In this document: one piece after another, positions 48,560 through 58,673 of the stretch
How the letters are laid out: every line of letters starts with the position of its first letter
Numbering within the stretch: position 1 is the first letter of the stretch
Source: Limnanthes douglasii subsp. nivea
Taxonomy: Eukaryota > Streptophyta > Magnoliopsida > Brassicales > Limnanthaceae
Reading direction: 5' to 3'
DNA length: 64,000 nucleotides
NCBI GenBank assembly: GCA_036936605.1
Contig: JAUPFV010000002.1
Span: 198,299,273 to 198,363,272 of the forward strand
Program-made: the position numbers and the translations under genes
The notes under the pieces: generated by a model
Seen by the model: only the letters and a program-made list of their open reading frames with translations
Told to the model about the DNA's origin: nothing
The model's database searches: none

Positions 48560-51500
48560 CAACCATTTCAACGACTAGTCATGTTTTCAACAATCTATTC
48601 TTAGATTTATGGCACCCTTCTGGCATGTTTTCACCAACCACTCCTCTCATCCCCTGGGAAGAATTTGGATTATTTGGAATCATAGTGTTATCTCAATCAT
48701 TAGAATTTTAAATCCCCACAATTCATCCACTATTCTGCCAATTACCTCAATTACAATGCATCCTTTAGATTATCTGTTATCTACGCATTCAATGAGGCAT
48801 CGGATCGTATCCCTCTTTAGAATGATCTAATCATCATTTCCAAATCCAACCAAGGCACTCCCTGGGCTGCCTTAGGGGATTTTAATGTCATCCGTTACCC
48901 CGATGAGCGAATCAGTTCAACCGAAAATTGGTCTGCGGCTACTGATGATTTCAATAATTGATGCTATCATTCTGAGCTTAGTGATCTTAGATCAACGGAA
49001 TTCAGTTTCTCTTGGATCAATAAGCAACCGTCACACCCCATCCTCTCTAAAATCGACCGCATCCTAGTCAATCCTGACTGGGACAACCTTTTCCCTATGT
49101 CTTTTGCCCATTTTGGTTTTCTCCGCTCTTCCGACCATACCACTGTCACCCTCAATCTTGGCCTCCCCAGGCCTCGGAGGAAGAAACCTTTCAAATTTTT
49201 CAATATGTGGCAGTCTCATCCTCTTTTTAAAAGCATAGTTTCCCACAACTGGAATCTACCTATTCATTATTCTGGTATGAGTTGTGTCGCTGACAAACTT
49301 AATCGGCTCCAACTTAAGCTCGCCACTATTAATCGAAAAGAGTATATTTATATTAGCACTAGGGTTACTAATGCTCAAAATACTCTCTTCCTTGCCAATG
49401 ATCCCCTCAACCCTTCTCTAGTTTCCAACAAAGTAGAGGCTTCCTCAAACTTCATGGTCTTGAGTCGTGCCGAAGAGTCTTTTTCCTCAAGCAAAAATAT
49501 AGAGAAAATGGATCAATATTGGGGAAAAAACACGAAATTCTTTCACAATAGTATTAAAACTCGACTCCTCCGAAATAAAATTGTTTCAATCAATAATGAT
49601 CAGGGACTCTTTGTTTCTTCTCCCGTTAGTATCTCAAATGTCTTGGTCAGCTACTTCGAAAACTCTTTAGGGGTCCGTCATCTTGAGGATTACCCGAGGT
49701 TAGAAAAATTGGCCTCTCTTCTTACTACCGAAGTCAAAGATTGTGATAAGACCCACATGGTCCGCGAGATCTCTCGTGAGGAGATCAAGTCTGCCATTTT
49801 TAGCATTGATAGCAACAAGGCGTCTGGCCCTGATGGTTTTAATTCTTTCTTCTTCAAAACCTCTTGGAATGTGGTTGGGGAGGACATCTGTAACGATGTC
49901 CTGGAGTTTTTCCAAACTGGTACCATCAATTCCGATTGGAAATCCCCCTTCATTGCCCTTATTCCCAAAAAGGAATCCCCTTCGGAGGCAGTTGATTTTA
50001 GGCCTATTGCTTTTTGTAATGTTGTCTATAAGATAATCTCCAAAATCTTAGCCAACAGAATTAAAGACTCATTTCCCTACCTTATTGATAATTCTCAATC
50101 GGCCTTTGTCTCGGGAAGAAACATCTCGGACAACATCCTTCTTTCCCAAAAACTCCTTAGAGGTTATCACTCTAATGCTTATGGCAGAAGGGTTGCTCTA
50201 AAGATTGATCTTAAGAATACTTTGATAGCGTGCGTTGGCATCTTATCCTAGACATTGTGGTGTATATGGATTTTCCTGATCAGATGATCAATTGGATCAT
50301 CAAATGCATCTCCTCCCCCTCATACTCCATTATCGTAAATGGAGACCCTCATGGTATCTTCAAAGGTAGAAAAGGTCTCGGCAATGGGACCCACTCTTCC
50401 CCTTCCTTTTTGTCCTAATTATGCAAGTATTTTCCTGTACTCTCAAGGAGAAGAGTTCCAAAAAAAAATTAAATTCCACTGGAAATGCCACAAACTCAAA
50501 ATCACGAATCTCTCCTTTGTAGATGATTTCATGATTTTCTGTCATGGGGATGCCAATACTCTACTTCTTATTAAAGAAGTCTTGATTGAATTTCATGCCT
50601 TGTCTGGACTCAAAGTCAATCCCTCCAAAATCCATATCTTTCTCTCGGGTATCAACGACCCTCTGAGAGCCGATCTTCTTTCCATTTATGGGTTTACCTG
50701 AAGGATCTCTCCCAGTCAAATACTTGGGAGTTCCCATATTTACAAGGCGTCTTACCCATACAGACAGTCGTCCCCTTTTTCAAAAAAATACCGCACGGAT
50801 AGACTCTTGGACTTCCAAACATCTATCATATGCGGGCAGACTCCAGCTCATCAAATCTTTCCTCTTTGCCGGACAAGTTTACTGGTCCTCTATTTTCATT
50901 CTCCCCTCCAGGATCATAAAAGAGCTCTCTTAATACCTTTGTCGATTTCTCTGGTCGGGTTCTGCCATGAAAACCCACGGGGCTAAAATAGCCTGGTCCA
51001 AAGTTATCTCTCCCACGAAAGAGGGCGGCCTTGGGATCCTAGACCTCAAAATATGGAATCAGGCGGATGTCTTTGAACACCTTTGGTATGTTATCAGTAA
51101 TAATAATCATTCGATCTGGAGTGATTGGATTAAAATAGAAAAAATAAAAAATAAAAACTTATTTGATCTTCCTCTCGGATCCTCCCCCTCTTGGATTTGG
51201 AGGAAAATTCTTCGGATTCGACCTTTGGTGAGCAACTTGTACAAGGTGGCTATCGGGAATGGCTCGACTACATCTTTCTGGTTCGACCCATGGCTTATCT
51301 CTACCTCCCTTGTAAATCACTATGGACCCGATATCATTGATGACTCCAGACTCGGGAAGAACCTCAAAGTCTCCGAGATCATTCTCAATGGTAATTGGAA
51401 TTGGTCATCTAACCTTCAATCCGCTCGAGCTAGAAGCAACACTAATCTCAAGGAGATCAACAGGCTCCTCCTCTCCCTCCCCCCTCCTAACATCTCTGCT

Positions 51501-52376
51501 CAAGACGTCTATTACTGGAATGCAAAAACTGGTTGCATCACATTCACCATCCAAGACACCTACAATTCCATTCGTAAGCCCAACCCAGCAGTGGGGTGGG
51601 CCAGGTTAGTATGGAATAAATACAATATTCCTCGACATTCTTTCATCCTTTGGCTTGCTGTCCAAAACAAACTATCCACTGGGGATAAGTTGCTCGGTTG
51701 GGGCTACAATACCCCGACTGACTGTGTACTTTGTAACTCTGCACTGGAAACCTCAGCTCATCTCCTCTTTGACTGTAGTTTCGCTCAGAGTATTTGGACT
51801 CAAGCCAGTTCAAAATTGGGTTTTCCTTTAACTCACTCTAACTGGCAGTCTTGGATTAATGAGGCGTCAAACTGGTCTCAATCTCAATTCCACCATCTCT
51901 GGCGCACTAGTTTTGGCATCGTTATCTACCACGTTTGGAAGGAGAGGAACACAAGAATCTTCGGTTCCCCTCCTGTCATCGCCTCTCTGGTTTCTCACCG
52001 AATCTACTCTGATCTTCGGTTCAGATTCCATGGTTCCAAGATTTGCTGGCCTGCGTAACTACTTACCCCTAACTATCTCCTTCTCTTGTTGCAGGTATTC
52101 TCGATTGCCCAGACACTTCGTTTGGGACCTTACGGAGTCCTTACCTCTAGAGCTTTCATCAGGTCGTTGCAGGGTCTCTGAATGCTAAGTGATATTGTTC
52201 TCACCTCCACTCTTTTATTTCTATATAAGTAGTTATGCCGATGTTACTACTATTTATACCTCGGACACCTAGTACTTTTGTATCAGTTTCACTTATCTTT
52301 TGTATCTCCTCGGGGTATGCCCCATGTATTTGTATGAACTCTCTATTTATTTAAATATTTTTACCCAAAAAACACA
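48560..52376 (+). pseudogene. L1-type LINE ORF2 without RNase H, frameshifted
   Basis: Endonuclease: GRIWIIWN near 48653, LGDFNVIRYPDER near 48870, FSWINKQ, KIDRILVNPDW and RSSDHTTVTL near 49130. RT: KASGPDGFNSFFFKTS (near 49820), FIALIPKKESPSEAVDFRP, AFVSGRNISDNILLSQ, then slips near 50215 and 50400; FVDDFMIF near 50520 is a variant of FADD; LSGLKVNPSK; PVKYLGVPIFTRRL. A zf-RVT module (LSTGDKLLGWGYNTP, CVLCN) lies near 51670. No RNase H follows. A non-coding tail of about 300 bp ends TTTTTACCCAAAAAA near 52370. The product would be truncated at several points. Upstream parts and ORF1 are missing or in the gap. Confidence 0.88.
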
Positions 52377-52770
52377 CAATCCAATTCATAATAAATAAAT
52401 AATAATATCCTAATTAATTAATGTATATAATTAAATTTTAAAAAATAGAAAAAAAATAATACATTTTACTTTTAAAATGTTAATTTTTTAATTAATTAAA
52501 TTTTACGCTGTAAGACATGATTAATTATATTTAATGAAAAATTGAATGATACATCTATTTATTATTTATATGTGTTTTGTAATGGTTGAATATATGTTTA
52601 AAATGGAAGGTAGAGATAAAATTAAATAAAATATATAACTTTAACTTATAAAAACGTACTTTTTTTATTATAAGTTCAACATCAACTAACTGTATCATAA
52701 ATAAATAAATTAACAATAATTTTGATATTTTCAAAATTTATTAAATATTAATAAAACAAAAATAATAATC
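52377..52770. other. AT-rich target site of intact LINE
   Basis: Non-coding, very AT-rich. Nothing else recognised. Confidence 0.5.
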
Positions 52771-52837
52771 AACTATGATCTCATTCTGAAGGGATCTATA
52801 ACCCAATTTTAAGAAGGATGAAACCTCTCTCAAGAAG

Positions 52838-52861
52838 CTCTGTTCTTGCGAAAGAACAGAG
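52838..52861 (+). promoter_or_regulatory. 5' UTR hairpin with GNRA-type loop
   Basis: CTCTGTTCTT - GCGA - AAGAACAGAG: a perfect 10-bp stem closed by GCGA, a GNRA tetraloop, starting 51 nt from the element's first base and 58 nt before the ORF1 ATG. GNRA loops are unusually stable and common in structured RNA. It may act in translation, packaging or 5'-end recognition (inference). Confidence 0.7.
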
Positions 52862-52918
52862 TACTGTTTTTTAACCACATTTCTTTACTTCTTCTTGGAT
52901 TTCTTCTCTTCTTCGAGC

Positions 52919-54334
52919 ATGAGTAATCCTTTGGAGATTGATTCGACTGTTGATTTTCCTATACTTAGGAAAAGGTCGAAGGATGGAGTTAGTAATGGTG
53001 AGGAAGAGGGGTTGAAGTACTCTGATGGCAATGCGAAAGACTGTAACATGTTTCTAAATCCTGTGTTTGAAGATTTGAACAAGGATAAAGATAGTAAAGT
53101 TCAGAAGGTTTTGTATGCTAATCTGTTGAAATCTGAAAAAACAGAGGTTCATCATTCAAACGTTTCGGTCTCGATGGAGGATGACGTTCCGATTATCAGT
53201 TTCGATGTTAGGGATAAAGAAAAGCTGTTACAGGTTTCCAAACATACGTTGATAGCAAAGTTTGCTTCAGGTAGGCCTTCGTTGGATGTTATCAGAAAGT
53301 TTTTGGCCAAGTTCAACTTTGGTGGTTCTTTCAATCTTTCTACTTGGGACTTTAGACATGTTTTTATCGAATTTTCTGTGCTTGATGATCTTAAGAAATT
53401 ATGGTCTATGAACGTTTGGGCTTTGGGGAATAAGACAATGCGCCTGTTGAAATGGACGCCTGGTTTTGACCCGAATCTGGAATGCCCCTTCACTCCGTTA
53501 TGGGTTTCTTTGCCTGATATTCCAGAGTTTCTTTTTAATTATTCTACAATCACTGAAGTGGCGAAGGTTTTGGGTACTCCATTAAAGATTTGGGTTCCAT
53601 CTGTAAACAGGGCCAGGCAGAATTGTTGTAGAGTCTGGGTCGAGGTGGATATTTCTAAGCCATTGATTCAGAAAGTGAAGTTAAACTTTGGTAAAGATGA
53701 TTGTTATGAGATTGATTTGAAGTATGATAAAGTTCCTCTATATTGTTGTAACTGTGCTCATATTGGGCACTCGAAGGATAGCTGTAAGAAATTGTTGGTT
53801 GATGATGAAGCAACTATGAATGCTAATCGGAATATGGAGGTTCTTGTTAGTTCTGGTCTGCCCGATCAGTCATCTTCTTCTCAACTTCTTGGAATGAATA
53901 AAGAAAGCAGGCTTAATGAAGATGATAAATATGTTGAGGATGAGGATCAGATGAATAAAGATAAGTTAGTTGAGAATGTGTTCAAAGATAGTTCTGTTAA
54001 AAGTAGAGCTAATAGTCGTTGGTTGGATTCTGTTGTGGTGGATAATGGTTTGAGGAATGGGGAGTGTGTTCAAAAGGGATTGGAAGAGGATAGTAGTTCT
54101 TTCCAGGCTGATAATTCTGTTGGAATTAATGAAGAATGTTCTGTGCAAGTTAATGAAGAAGAGATGATAGATGCCTTGAAAATGTTGGACAAAAAAAATA
54201 TGTTTGAGGTTCTTAGTGAGGAGGTTCATGATTCTCCAAGGCATGAGGGGAGTCTTCCTTCTTCTCCTGCTAAGAACAACAGAGAGAAAGATAGAATTGA
54301 GCAAAAAAAGGTTAAGAAAGTTCCTAAGCTATGA
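52919..54334 (+). CDS. LINE ORF1, RNA-binding protein (DUF4283, CCHC)
   Basis: 471 codons from the ATG at 52919. An in-frame TTG 24 bases upstream is not a likely start. Plant L1 ORF1 proteins coat the element RNA in a ribonucleoprotein. Residues about 80-235 form the DUF4283 domain (LIAKFASGRPSLDVIRKFL, RHVFIEFSVLDDLKKLW, MRLLKWTPGFDP, PLWVSLPDIPEFLF). A CCHC zinc knuckle follows at residues 276-289 (C-x2-C-x4-H-x4-C; Cys276, Cys279, His284, Cys289). The C-terminal 180 residues are acidic, low-complexity and end in a basic KKVKKVPKL tail. Length and order are normal for the family. The stop overlaps the ORF2 start (ATGA). Confidence 0.93.
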   Translation: MSNPLEIDSTVDFPILRKRSKDGVSNGEEEGLKYSDGNAKDCNMFLNPVFEDLNKDKDSKVQKVLYANLLKSEKTEVHHSNVSVSMEDDVPIISFDVRDKEKLLQVSKHTLIAKFASGRPSLDVIRKFLAKFNFGGSFNLSTWDFRHVFIEFSVLDDLKKLWSMNVWALGNKTMRLLKWTPGFDPNLECPFTPLWVSLPDIPEFLFNYSTITEVAKVLGTPLKIWVPSVNRARQNCCRVWVEVDISKPLIQKVKLNFGKDDCYEIDLKYDKVPLYCCNCAHIGHSKDSCKKLLVDDEATMNANRNMEVLVSSGLPDQSSSSQLLGMNKESRLNEDDKYVEDEDQMNKDKLVENVFKDSSVKSRANSRWLDSVVVDNGLRNGECVQKGLEEDSSSFQADNSVGINEECSVQVNEEEMIDALKMLDKKNMFEVLSEEVHDSPRHEGSLPSSPAKNNREKDRIEQKKVKKVPKL

Positions 54335-57300
54335 GCTTCAAAGGAACATGTGTCTTCAAAAATAATGAAGCTGAAAAGGCCTCATTAACTTGTGTCATGA
54401 CTATTGTTATGTTGAATTGGAATGCAAGAGGTCTTGCAAACAAAGAGTCTATTCAAAGGTTAAAGTCGATGGTTAAAACTTATAAGGTCAGTTTTGTGGC
54501 TATTCAAGAGCCATTGGTTAAGTCTGATAGAATGTGTTCTATTGTTGATAAGTTAAAGTTGAAAGGTTTTGTGTCTAATATGAATAACAAGATTTGGCTC
54601 TTTTGGCACCATGATTACTGTGTGGACATGGTTTTGGATTCTGATCAGTTGGTTCATCTCAAAGTTACTCATCCTTCCTTGAAAAAGGTGTTTAATGTTT
54701 CTGTGATTTATGCTAAATGCAAGAATGAGGATCGTGTTGTTCTTTGGGATGCAATTAGAAGCCTTGATGTGCAGCAGGAATGGATCTTGTTAGGTGATTT
54801 TAATGTTATTTCTAGCCTTAATGAGCAGTTGTCTTGTGTTACTGTAAATCAAAAAGGAATGGATGCCTTCAATGATCTTATTCTAGATTGTGAGCTTTTG
54901 GATGTTGGATTCAGTGGATGTGCTTTCACCTGGTCTAATGGTCAGAAGTGGAGGAGGCTTGATCGTGTTCTCTATAACAATGCTTGGTTAGATTTTTTTG
55001 ATGTTACTTCTGTCACTCATCTTGCTCGTAGCTGCTCTGATCACTGTCCAATGGTGGTAAAGATCTCGTCTAAGTTGGAAAGGTCTAAGGCACCTTTTAA
55101 ATTCTTAAACATGTGGACTACTCATGATGGCTTGCTGGATGTGATTAAGGAGAGTTGGTCTGAGCTTACCAGTGATGAGGTGAGAAATCCTATCATGCTT
55201 TTTTGGCTTAAGCAACAAAGGTTAAAGCCTGTGTTAAGGTCTTGGAACATGAATGTTTTTGGGAATCTCTTTGAAGCCATTAAGAAATCTGAAGATACTA
55301 TTAATAATTGTGAAGCTGCTCTTCAGAATGCTTTTAATGAGGATAACAAGGCTCTGCTTCATGATGCTAAGAGGAATCATCTGCTTTTGTTGGATAGGGA
55401 AGAAATTTATTGGAAGCAGAAGGCTCATACTTCATGGTTGAAAGATTCGGACAGAAATACGGCTGCTTACCATGGTTATGTTAAGAAAAGGTTGAAGAGA
55501 AATAGGATTGACAGAATAAGGGTGGGGGATAATTGGGTTGAAGATAAGGATAGTCTGAAGTCTGCTGCTGTGGATTACTTTAAGGGCTTGTTGGCAAAGG
55601 ATTTGAGGACTGATATTGATTTCATTTTGAATGAGGTAATTCCTTCCTTAGTCACTGTGAATGATAATAGTTGTCTTGTTAAGGTTCCTGATAATGAGGA
55701 GATTTATGGGGTGGTGAAAGGTTTGAAATCTGATTCTGCTAGTGGTCCAGATGGTTTCAATGGTGAGTTCTATAAGTATTGCTGGGACATTGTGGGAATG
55801 GACCTTTGCAATGCGGTTAAAGATTTCTTTGAGGGGTATACTTTACCTAAAGGTGTGAAAGCTACCTTAATTTGTTTAATTCCTAAAGTGGACAATCCTA
55901 ATAGTTGGAAAGAATTTCATCCTATTAGCCTTACTACTGTGTTCTCAAGAATTCTTGGTAAGGTTATTAATAACAGACTCTCTGATATTCTGCCTAAGCT
56001 CATTTCTGCTGAACAAGGTGGGTTTGTCAAGGGTAGATCTATTCAGCACTCGATTCTGCTTGTTCAAGAGCTTTGTTTTGATATTGACAGAAATAAGAAG
56101 GATGGTAATGTTATTATCAAAACAGATATGACCAAGGCATTTGATAATCTCAGACATGGATTTTTGTTTGATGATCTTAAGAAGTTTGGCTTTAGTATTG
56201 ATGTTATTAATCTGGTTAAAGGCTGCATTGACAATGTTTCATCTTCTGTTCTTGTTAATGGTGAGATGGCTGGCTACTTTTCTAATGCTCAAGGCTTAAG
56301 ACAAGGGGATCCATTATCCCCGAGTCTTTTTATCCTTGCTGAGGAGTATTTGATTAGAAGCTTTAACTTGTTAAATAGTGAGGGTCACAGATTTAGATTC
56401 AAATCAAGGAGTAAGTTGAATGTTGTTTGTTCTGCTTTTGCTGACGATTTTATGGTGTTTACCAATGGAAGTATGCATGCTATGGAGACTTCTAAAGCTA
56501 TCATGGAGCACTACCAAGGTGTCTCTGGTCAGAAGATTAATACAGCTAAGTCTAAGCTTATTGTTTCTCATAAAATGTCTGTCCATCAGCTCAATATTAT
56601 TGAAGATATATGGAAATTTAATCATTCTTACATGCCATTTAAGTACTTGGGTACTGTCATTGCTAATAATACAAGAGTTGCTAATTATGAAAGCATTATT
56701 GACAAAGTTAGAAGTAGGCTTATGGATTGGGACAAACTTCAGCTATCCTTTGTTGGCCGTCTGCAGTTGATTCAATCTGTTCTTCTAGCCTTCCCTAATT
56801 TCTTCCTTCAGCATACTGCTCTCCCTGTTGGCATCATTCAGAGGTTGGAGATTCTTTTTAATAAATTCATGTGGGGAACAAAAGAAGACAAGAAGGTTAT
56901 TATATGGGCTCGCTGGGATCGTTTGTGTAAACCTTATAGAGAAATGGGTCTCAATCTCAGGAGACTTAAAGATTTACAGCATGTTTATGCAATGAAGCTT
57001 TGGTTTGATTTTAGATCTCAGCATTCCCTTTGGGCCAAATACATGCTGTCAATTTACTGCACGGATAACATTCATCCTATTCTAGCCATTCCTCCTCAAA
57101 GAAAATCTAGAGTCTGGTCTAGAATTCTGAATGTTAGATTAGTTTCTGAGGATTTCATGTTTTGGCAGTTGGGGAAAGGTAACATTGCTTTCTGGTATGA
57201 GAAGTGGTGTTCTAAAAGGCCTTTTATAGCTATTGCTAATGATAATGATAGAAGGAATCTGTGGGACAGCAACAATGATTTGGTGAAGGATTTTTGGCTT

Positions 57301-58515
57301 GTGAACTCTTGGGATATTGGTAAGCTTAATTCTTTGGTTACTTCTACTGAGATTCGCAAGATAAGGGAAGTTAGACTCAATAGTAGTGAAGACATCCTAC
57401 TTTGGTCCCTTTCTAAGTGTGGTTCTTTCAGTGTTAAGGATACTTTAAATCAGATCAGATCTAAGGGTAGTATTTCCAGTTTATATGACAGGGCTTGGAA
57501 TCCTGTAACCCCTAGGAAGTGCTCATTTTTCTTATGGAGGGCTCTTCATGAATGGCTTCCTACAGACAGTGCTATGCAAAGGAAAGGATTCAACCTGGCT
57601 TCTAAATACGTCTTTTGCAATAATAGTGAGTCTACTAATCATGTTCTTGTGCAGTGTCCTAATGCTTGGTCAGTTTGGCAGTATTTCAGCAATCTCTTTA
57701 GAATTCAAATTGATACTTACTTGTTTGTGCCTCATATGGTGATGAGATGGTATTGGGCTGCTAACAAAAAATGTGACATCTTCAGTATTCTTCCTGCTAT
57801 CATCTTGTGGTCAATCTGGGCAGCTCGAAACAAGAACAAGATTAGCAATGCAAATGTTAATTCTAGCTATATCATTAAGCATGTTCTTATGATTATTTCA
57901 AGCCTTGATCATGCTAATGTCCTACAAAGGAAGCATTGGGGCAAGTTTATAAATGAAGGTTCTGTTCTTGGTTGTGTAAACCAGTTCAAGCTCAGAAATA
58001 GACCTCTGTTTCTGAAATGGAAATGCCCCAAGGCAGGTCGATACAAACTAAATGTGGATGGAAGTTGTACCTCGTATGGTGAAGCCGGTGGTGGTGCTTT
58101 GCTGAGGGACTGTAATGGCGATATTGTTGCTGGTGTTGGCAAGATTTATGGTAAAGCTTCGCCTTTAATTGCTGAAAGCCGTGCTCTCTTAGACGGTCTG
58201 GTCTTGTGTGACAAAATGGGGATCAGTACAGTTGATTTTGATACTGATTCCATGGCTTTAGTGAGTTTGATTCAGTTTGGAAACTCTCCTTGGTTCCTTG
58301 AGCCATTAATGAAATGTTGTAGATCTTTTATCAAGTCTTCAATGGTGTTGAAGCATGTTTTTCGTGAAGAAAATCTTGGGGCTGATTGGGTAGCAAAGGA
58401 GGTTTTGAAGAATCAGAGTGAGATGGTGTTTGATAGGGTTAATGCTCCAGCAAAGTTAAAAGCAATTGTTCTTTTGGAGAAAGCAAACTATGGCTACCTA
58501 AGGCTTACTGTTTAA
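54331..58515 (+). CDS. LINE ORF2: endonuclease, RT, zf-RVT, RNase H
   Basis: 1394 codons, uninterrupted. The endonuclease (residues about 27-245) nicks target DNA: NWNARGL, IQEP, GDFN at about 154-157, and SDH near 235. RT (about 480-770) copies element RNA at the nick: SGPDGFNGEFYKYCW, FVKGRSIQHS, KTDMTKAFDNL, GLRQGDPLSP (655-664) and the catalytic FADD (703-706). A zf-RVT module (FFLWRALHEWLPT, CNNSES-NHVLVQCP) lies near 1070-1120. The RNase H (about 1238-1370) keeps DGS (Asp1243), ESRALLDGL (Glu1282), DTDS (Asp1304/Asp1306) and GADWVAKE (Asp1352). A C-terminal RNase H is a known acquisition of one plant L1 branch. The frame starts inside the ORF1 stop (ATGA), so translation probably depends on termination-reinitiation. 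Confidence 0.96.
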   Translation: MSFKGTCVFKNNEAEKASLTCVMTIVMLNWNARGLANKESIQRLKSMVKTYKVSFVAIQEPLVKSDRMCSIVDKLKLKGFVSNMNNKIWLFWHHDYCVDMVLDSDQLVHLKVTHPSLKKVFNVSVIYAKCKNEDRVVLWDAIRSLDVQQEWILLGDFNVISSLNEQLSCVTVNQKGMDAFNDLILDCELLDVGFSGCAFTWSNGQKWRRLDRVLYNNAWLDFFDVTSVTHLARSCSDHCPMVVKISSKLERSKAPFKFLNMWTTHDGLLDVIKESWSELTSDEVRNPIMLFWLKQQRLKPVLRSWNMNVFGNLFEAIKKSEDTINNCEAALQNAFNEDNKALLHDAKRNHLLLLDREEIYWKQKAHTSWLKDSDRNTAAYHGYVKKRLKRNRIDRIRVGDNWVEDKDSLKSAAVDYFKGLLAKDLRTDIDFILNEVIPSLVTVNDNSCLVKVPDNEEIYGVVKGLKSDSASGPDGFNGEFYKYCWDIVGMDLCNAVKDFFEGYTLPKGVKATLICLIPKVDNPNSWKEFHPISLTTVFSRILGKVINNRLSDILPKLISAEQGGFVKGRSIQHSILLVQELCFDIDRNKKDGNVIIKTDMTKAFDNLRHGFLFDDLKKFGFSIDVINLVKGCIDNVSSSVLVNGEMAGYFSNAQGLRQGDPLSPSLFILAEEYLIRSFNLLNSEGHRFRFKSRSKLNVVCSAFADDFMVFTNGSMHAMETSKAIMEHYQGVSGQKINTAKSKLIVSHKMSVHQLNIIEDIWKFNHSYMPFKYLGTVIANNTRVANYESIIDKVRSRLMDWDKLQLSFVGRLQLIQSVLLAFPNFFLQHTALPVGIIQRLEILFNKFMWGTKEDKKVIIWARWDRLCKPYREMGLNLRRLKDLQHVYAMKLWFDFRSQHSLWAKYMLSIYCTDNIHPILAIPPQRKSRVWSRILNVRLVSEDFMFWQLGKGNIAFWYEKWCSKRPFIAIANDNDRRNLWDSNNDLVKDFWLVNSWDIGKLNSLVTSTEIRKIREVRLNSSEDILLWSLSKCGSFSVKDTLNQIRSKGSISSLYDRAWNPVTPRKCSFFLWRALHEWLPTDSAMQRKGFNLASKYVFCNNSESTNHVLVQCPNAWSVWQYFSNLFRIQIDTYLFVPHMVMRWYWAANKKCDIFSILPAIILWSIWAARNKNKISNANVNSSYIIKHVLMIISSLDHANVLQRKHWGKFINEGSVLGCVNQFKLRNRPLFLKWKCPKAGRYKLNVDGSCTSYGEAGGGALLRDCNGDIVAGVGKIYGKASPLIAESRALLDGLVLCDKMGISTVDFDTDSMALVSLIQFGNSPWFLEPLMKCCRSFIKSSMVLKHVFREENLGADWVAKEVLKNQSEMVFDRVNAPAKLKAIVLLEKANYGYLRLTV

Positions 58516-58656
58516 GAAATTAGGGTTTGATGGATTTGAGGAAGAAGATGATTCAGAGTGTAATTAGGGTTTGGGCTCTATCTCAATTTTTGTAATATTG
58601 ACAATCAAGGGCTTGCTCTTGTTATTTCCTTCAATTGAAATCCTTTCATTAAAAAA
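58516..58656 (+). other. LINE 3' UTR and A-tail
   Basis: Includes GGGTTTGGGCTC and TGTAATATTGACAATCAAGG, ending TTTCATT then A(6-8). In LINEs the RT recognises this end to start cDNA synthesis. Confidence 0.85.
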
Positions 58657-58673
58657 AACTATGATCTCATTCT

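Larger units (their letters stand above)
52788..58656 (+). mobile_element. Full-length, apparently intact L1-type LINE
   Basis: 5869 bp between perfect 17-bp TSDs AACTATGATCTCATTCT (52771-52787 and 58657-58673). It has a 5' UTR of 131 bp with a strong hairpin, ORF1 (52919-54334), ORF2 (54331-58515) overlapping by four bases, a 141-bp 3' UTR and a short A-tail (6-8 A). Both ORFs are open and every catalytic motif I looked for is present. Identical TSDs and open frames indicate recent insertion and possible activity (inference). Confidence 0.95.

Noticed and set aside
54331..58515. Small ORFs on both strands inside LINE ORF2
   Set aside because: All overlap a fully supported 1394-codon frame and carry no motif.
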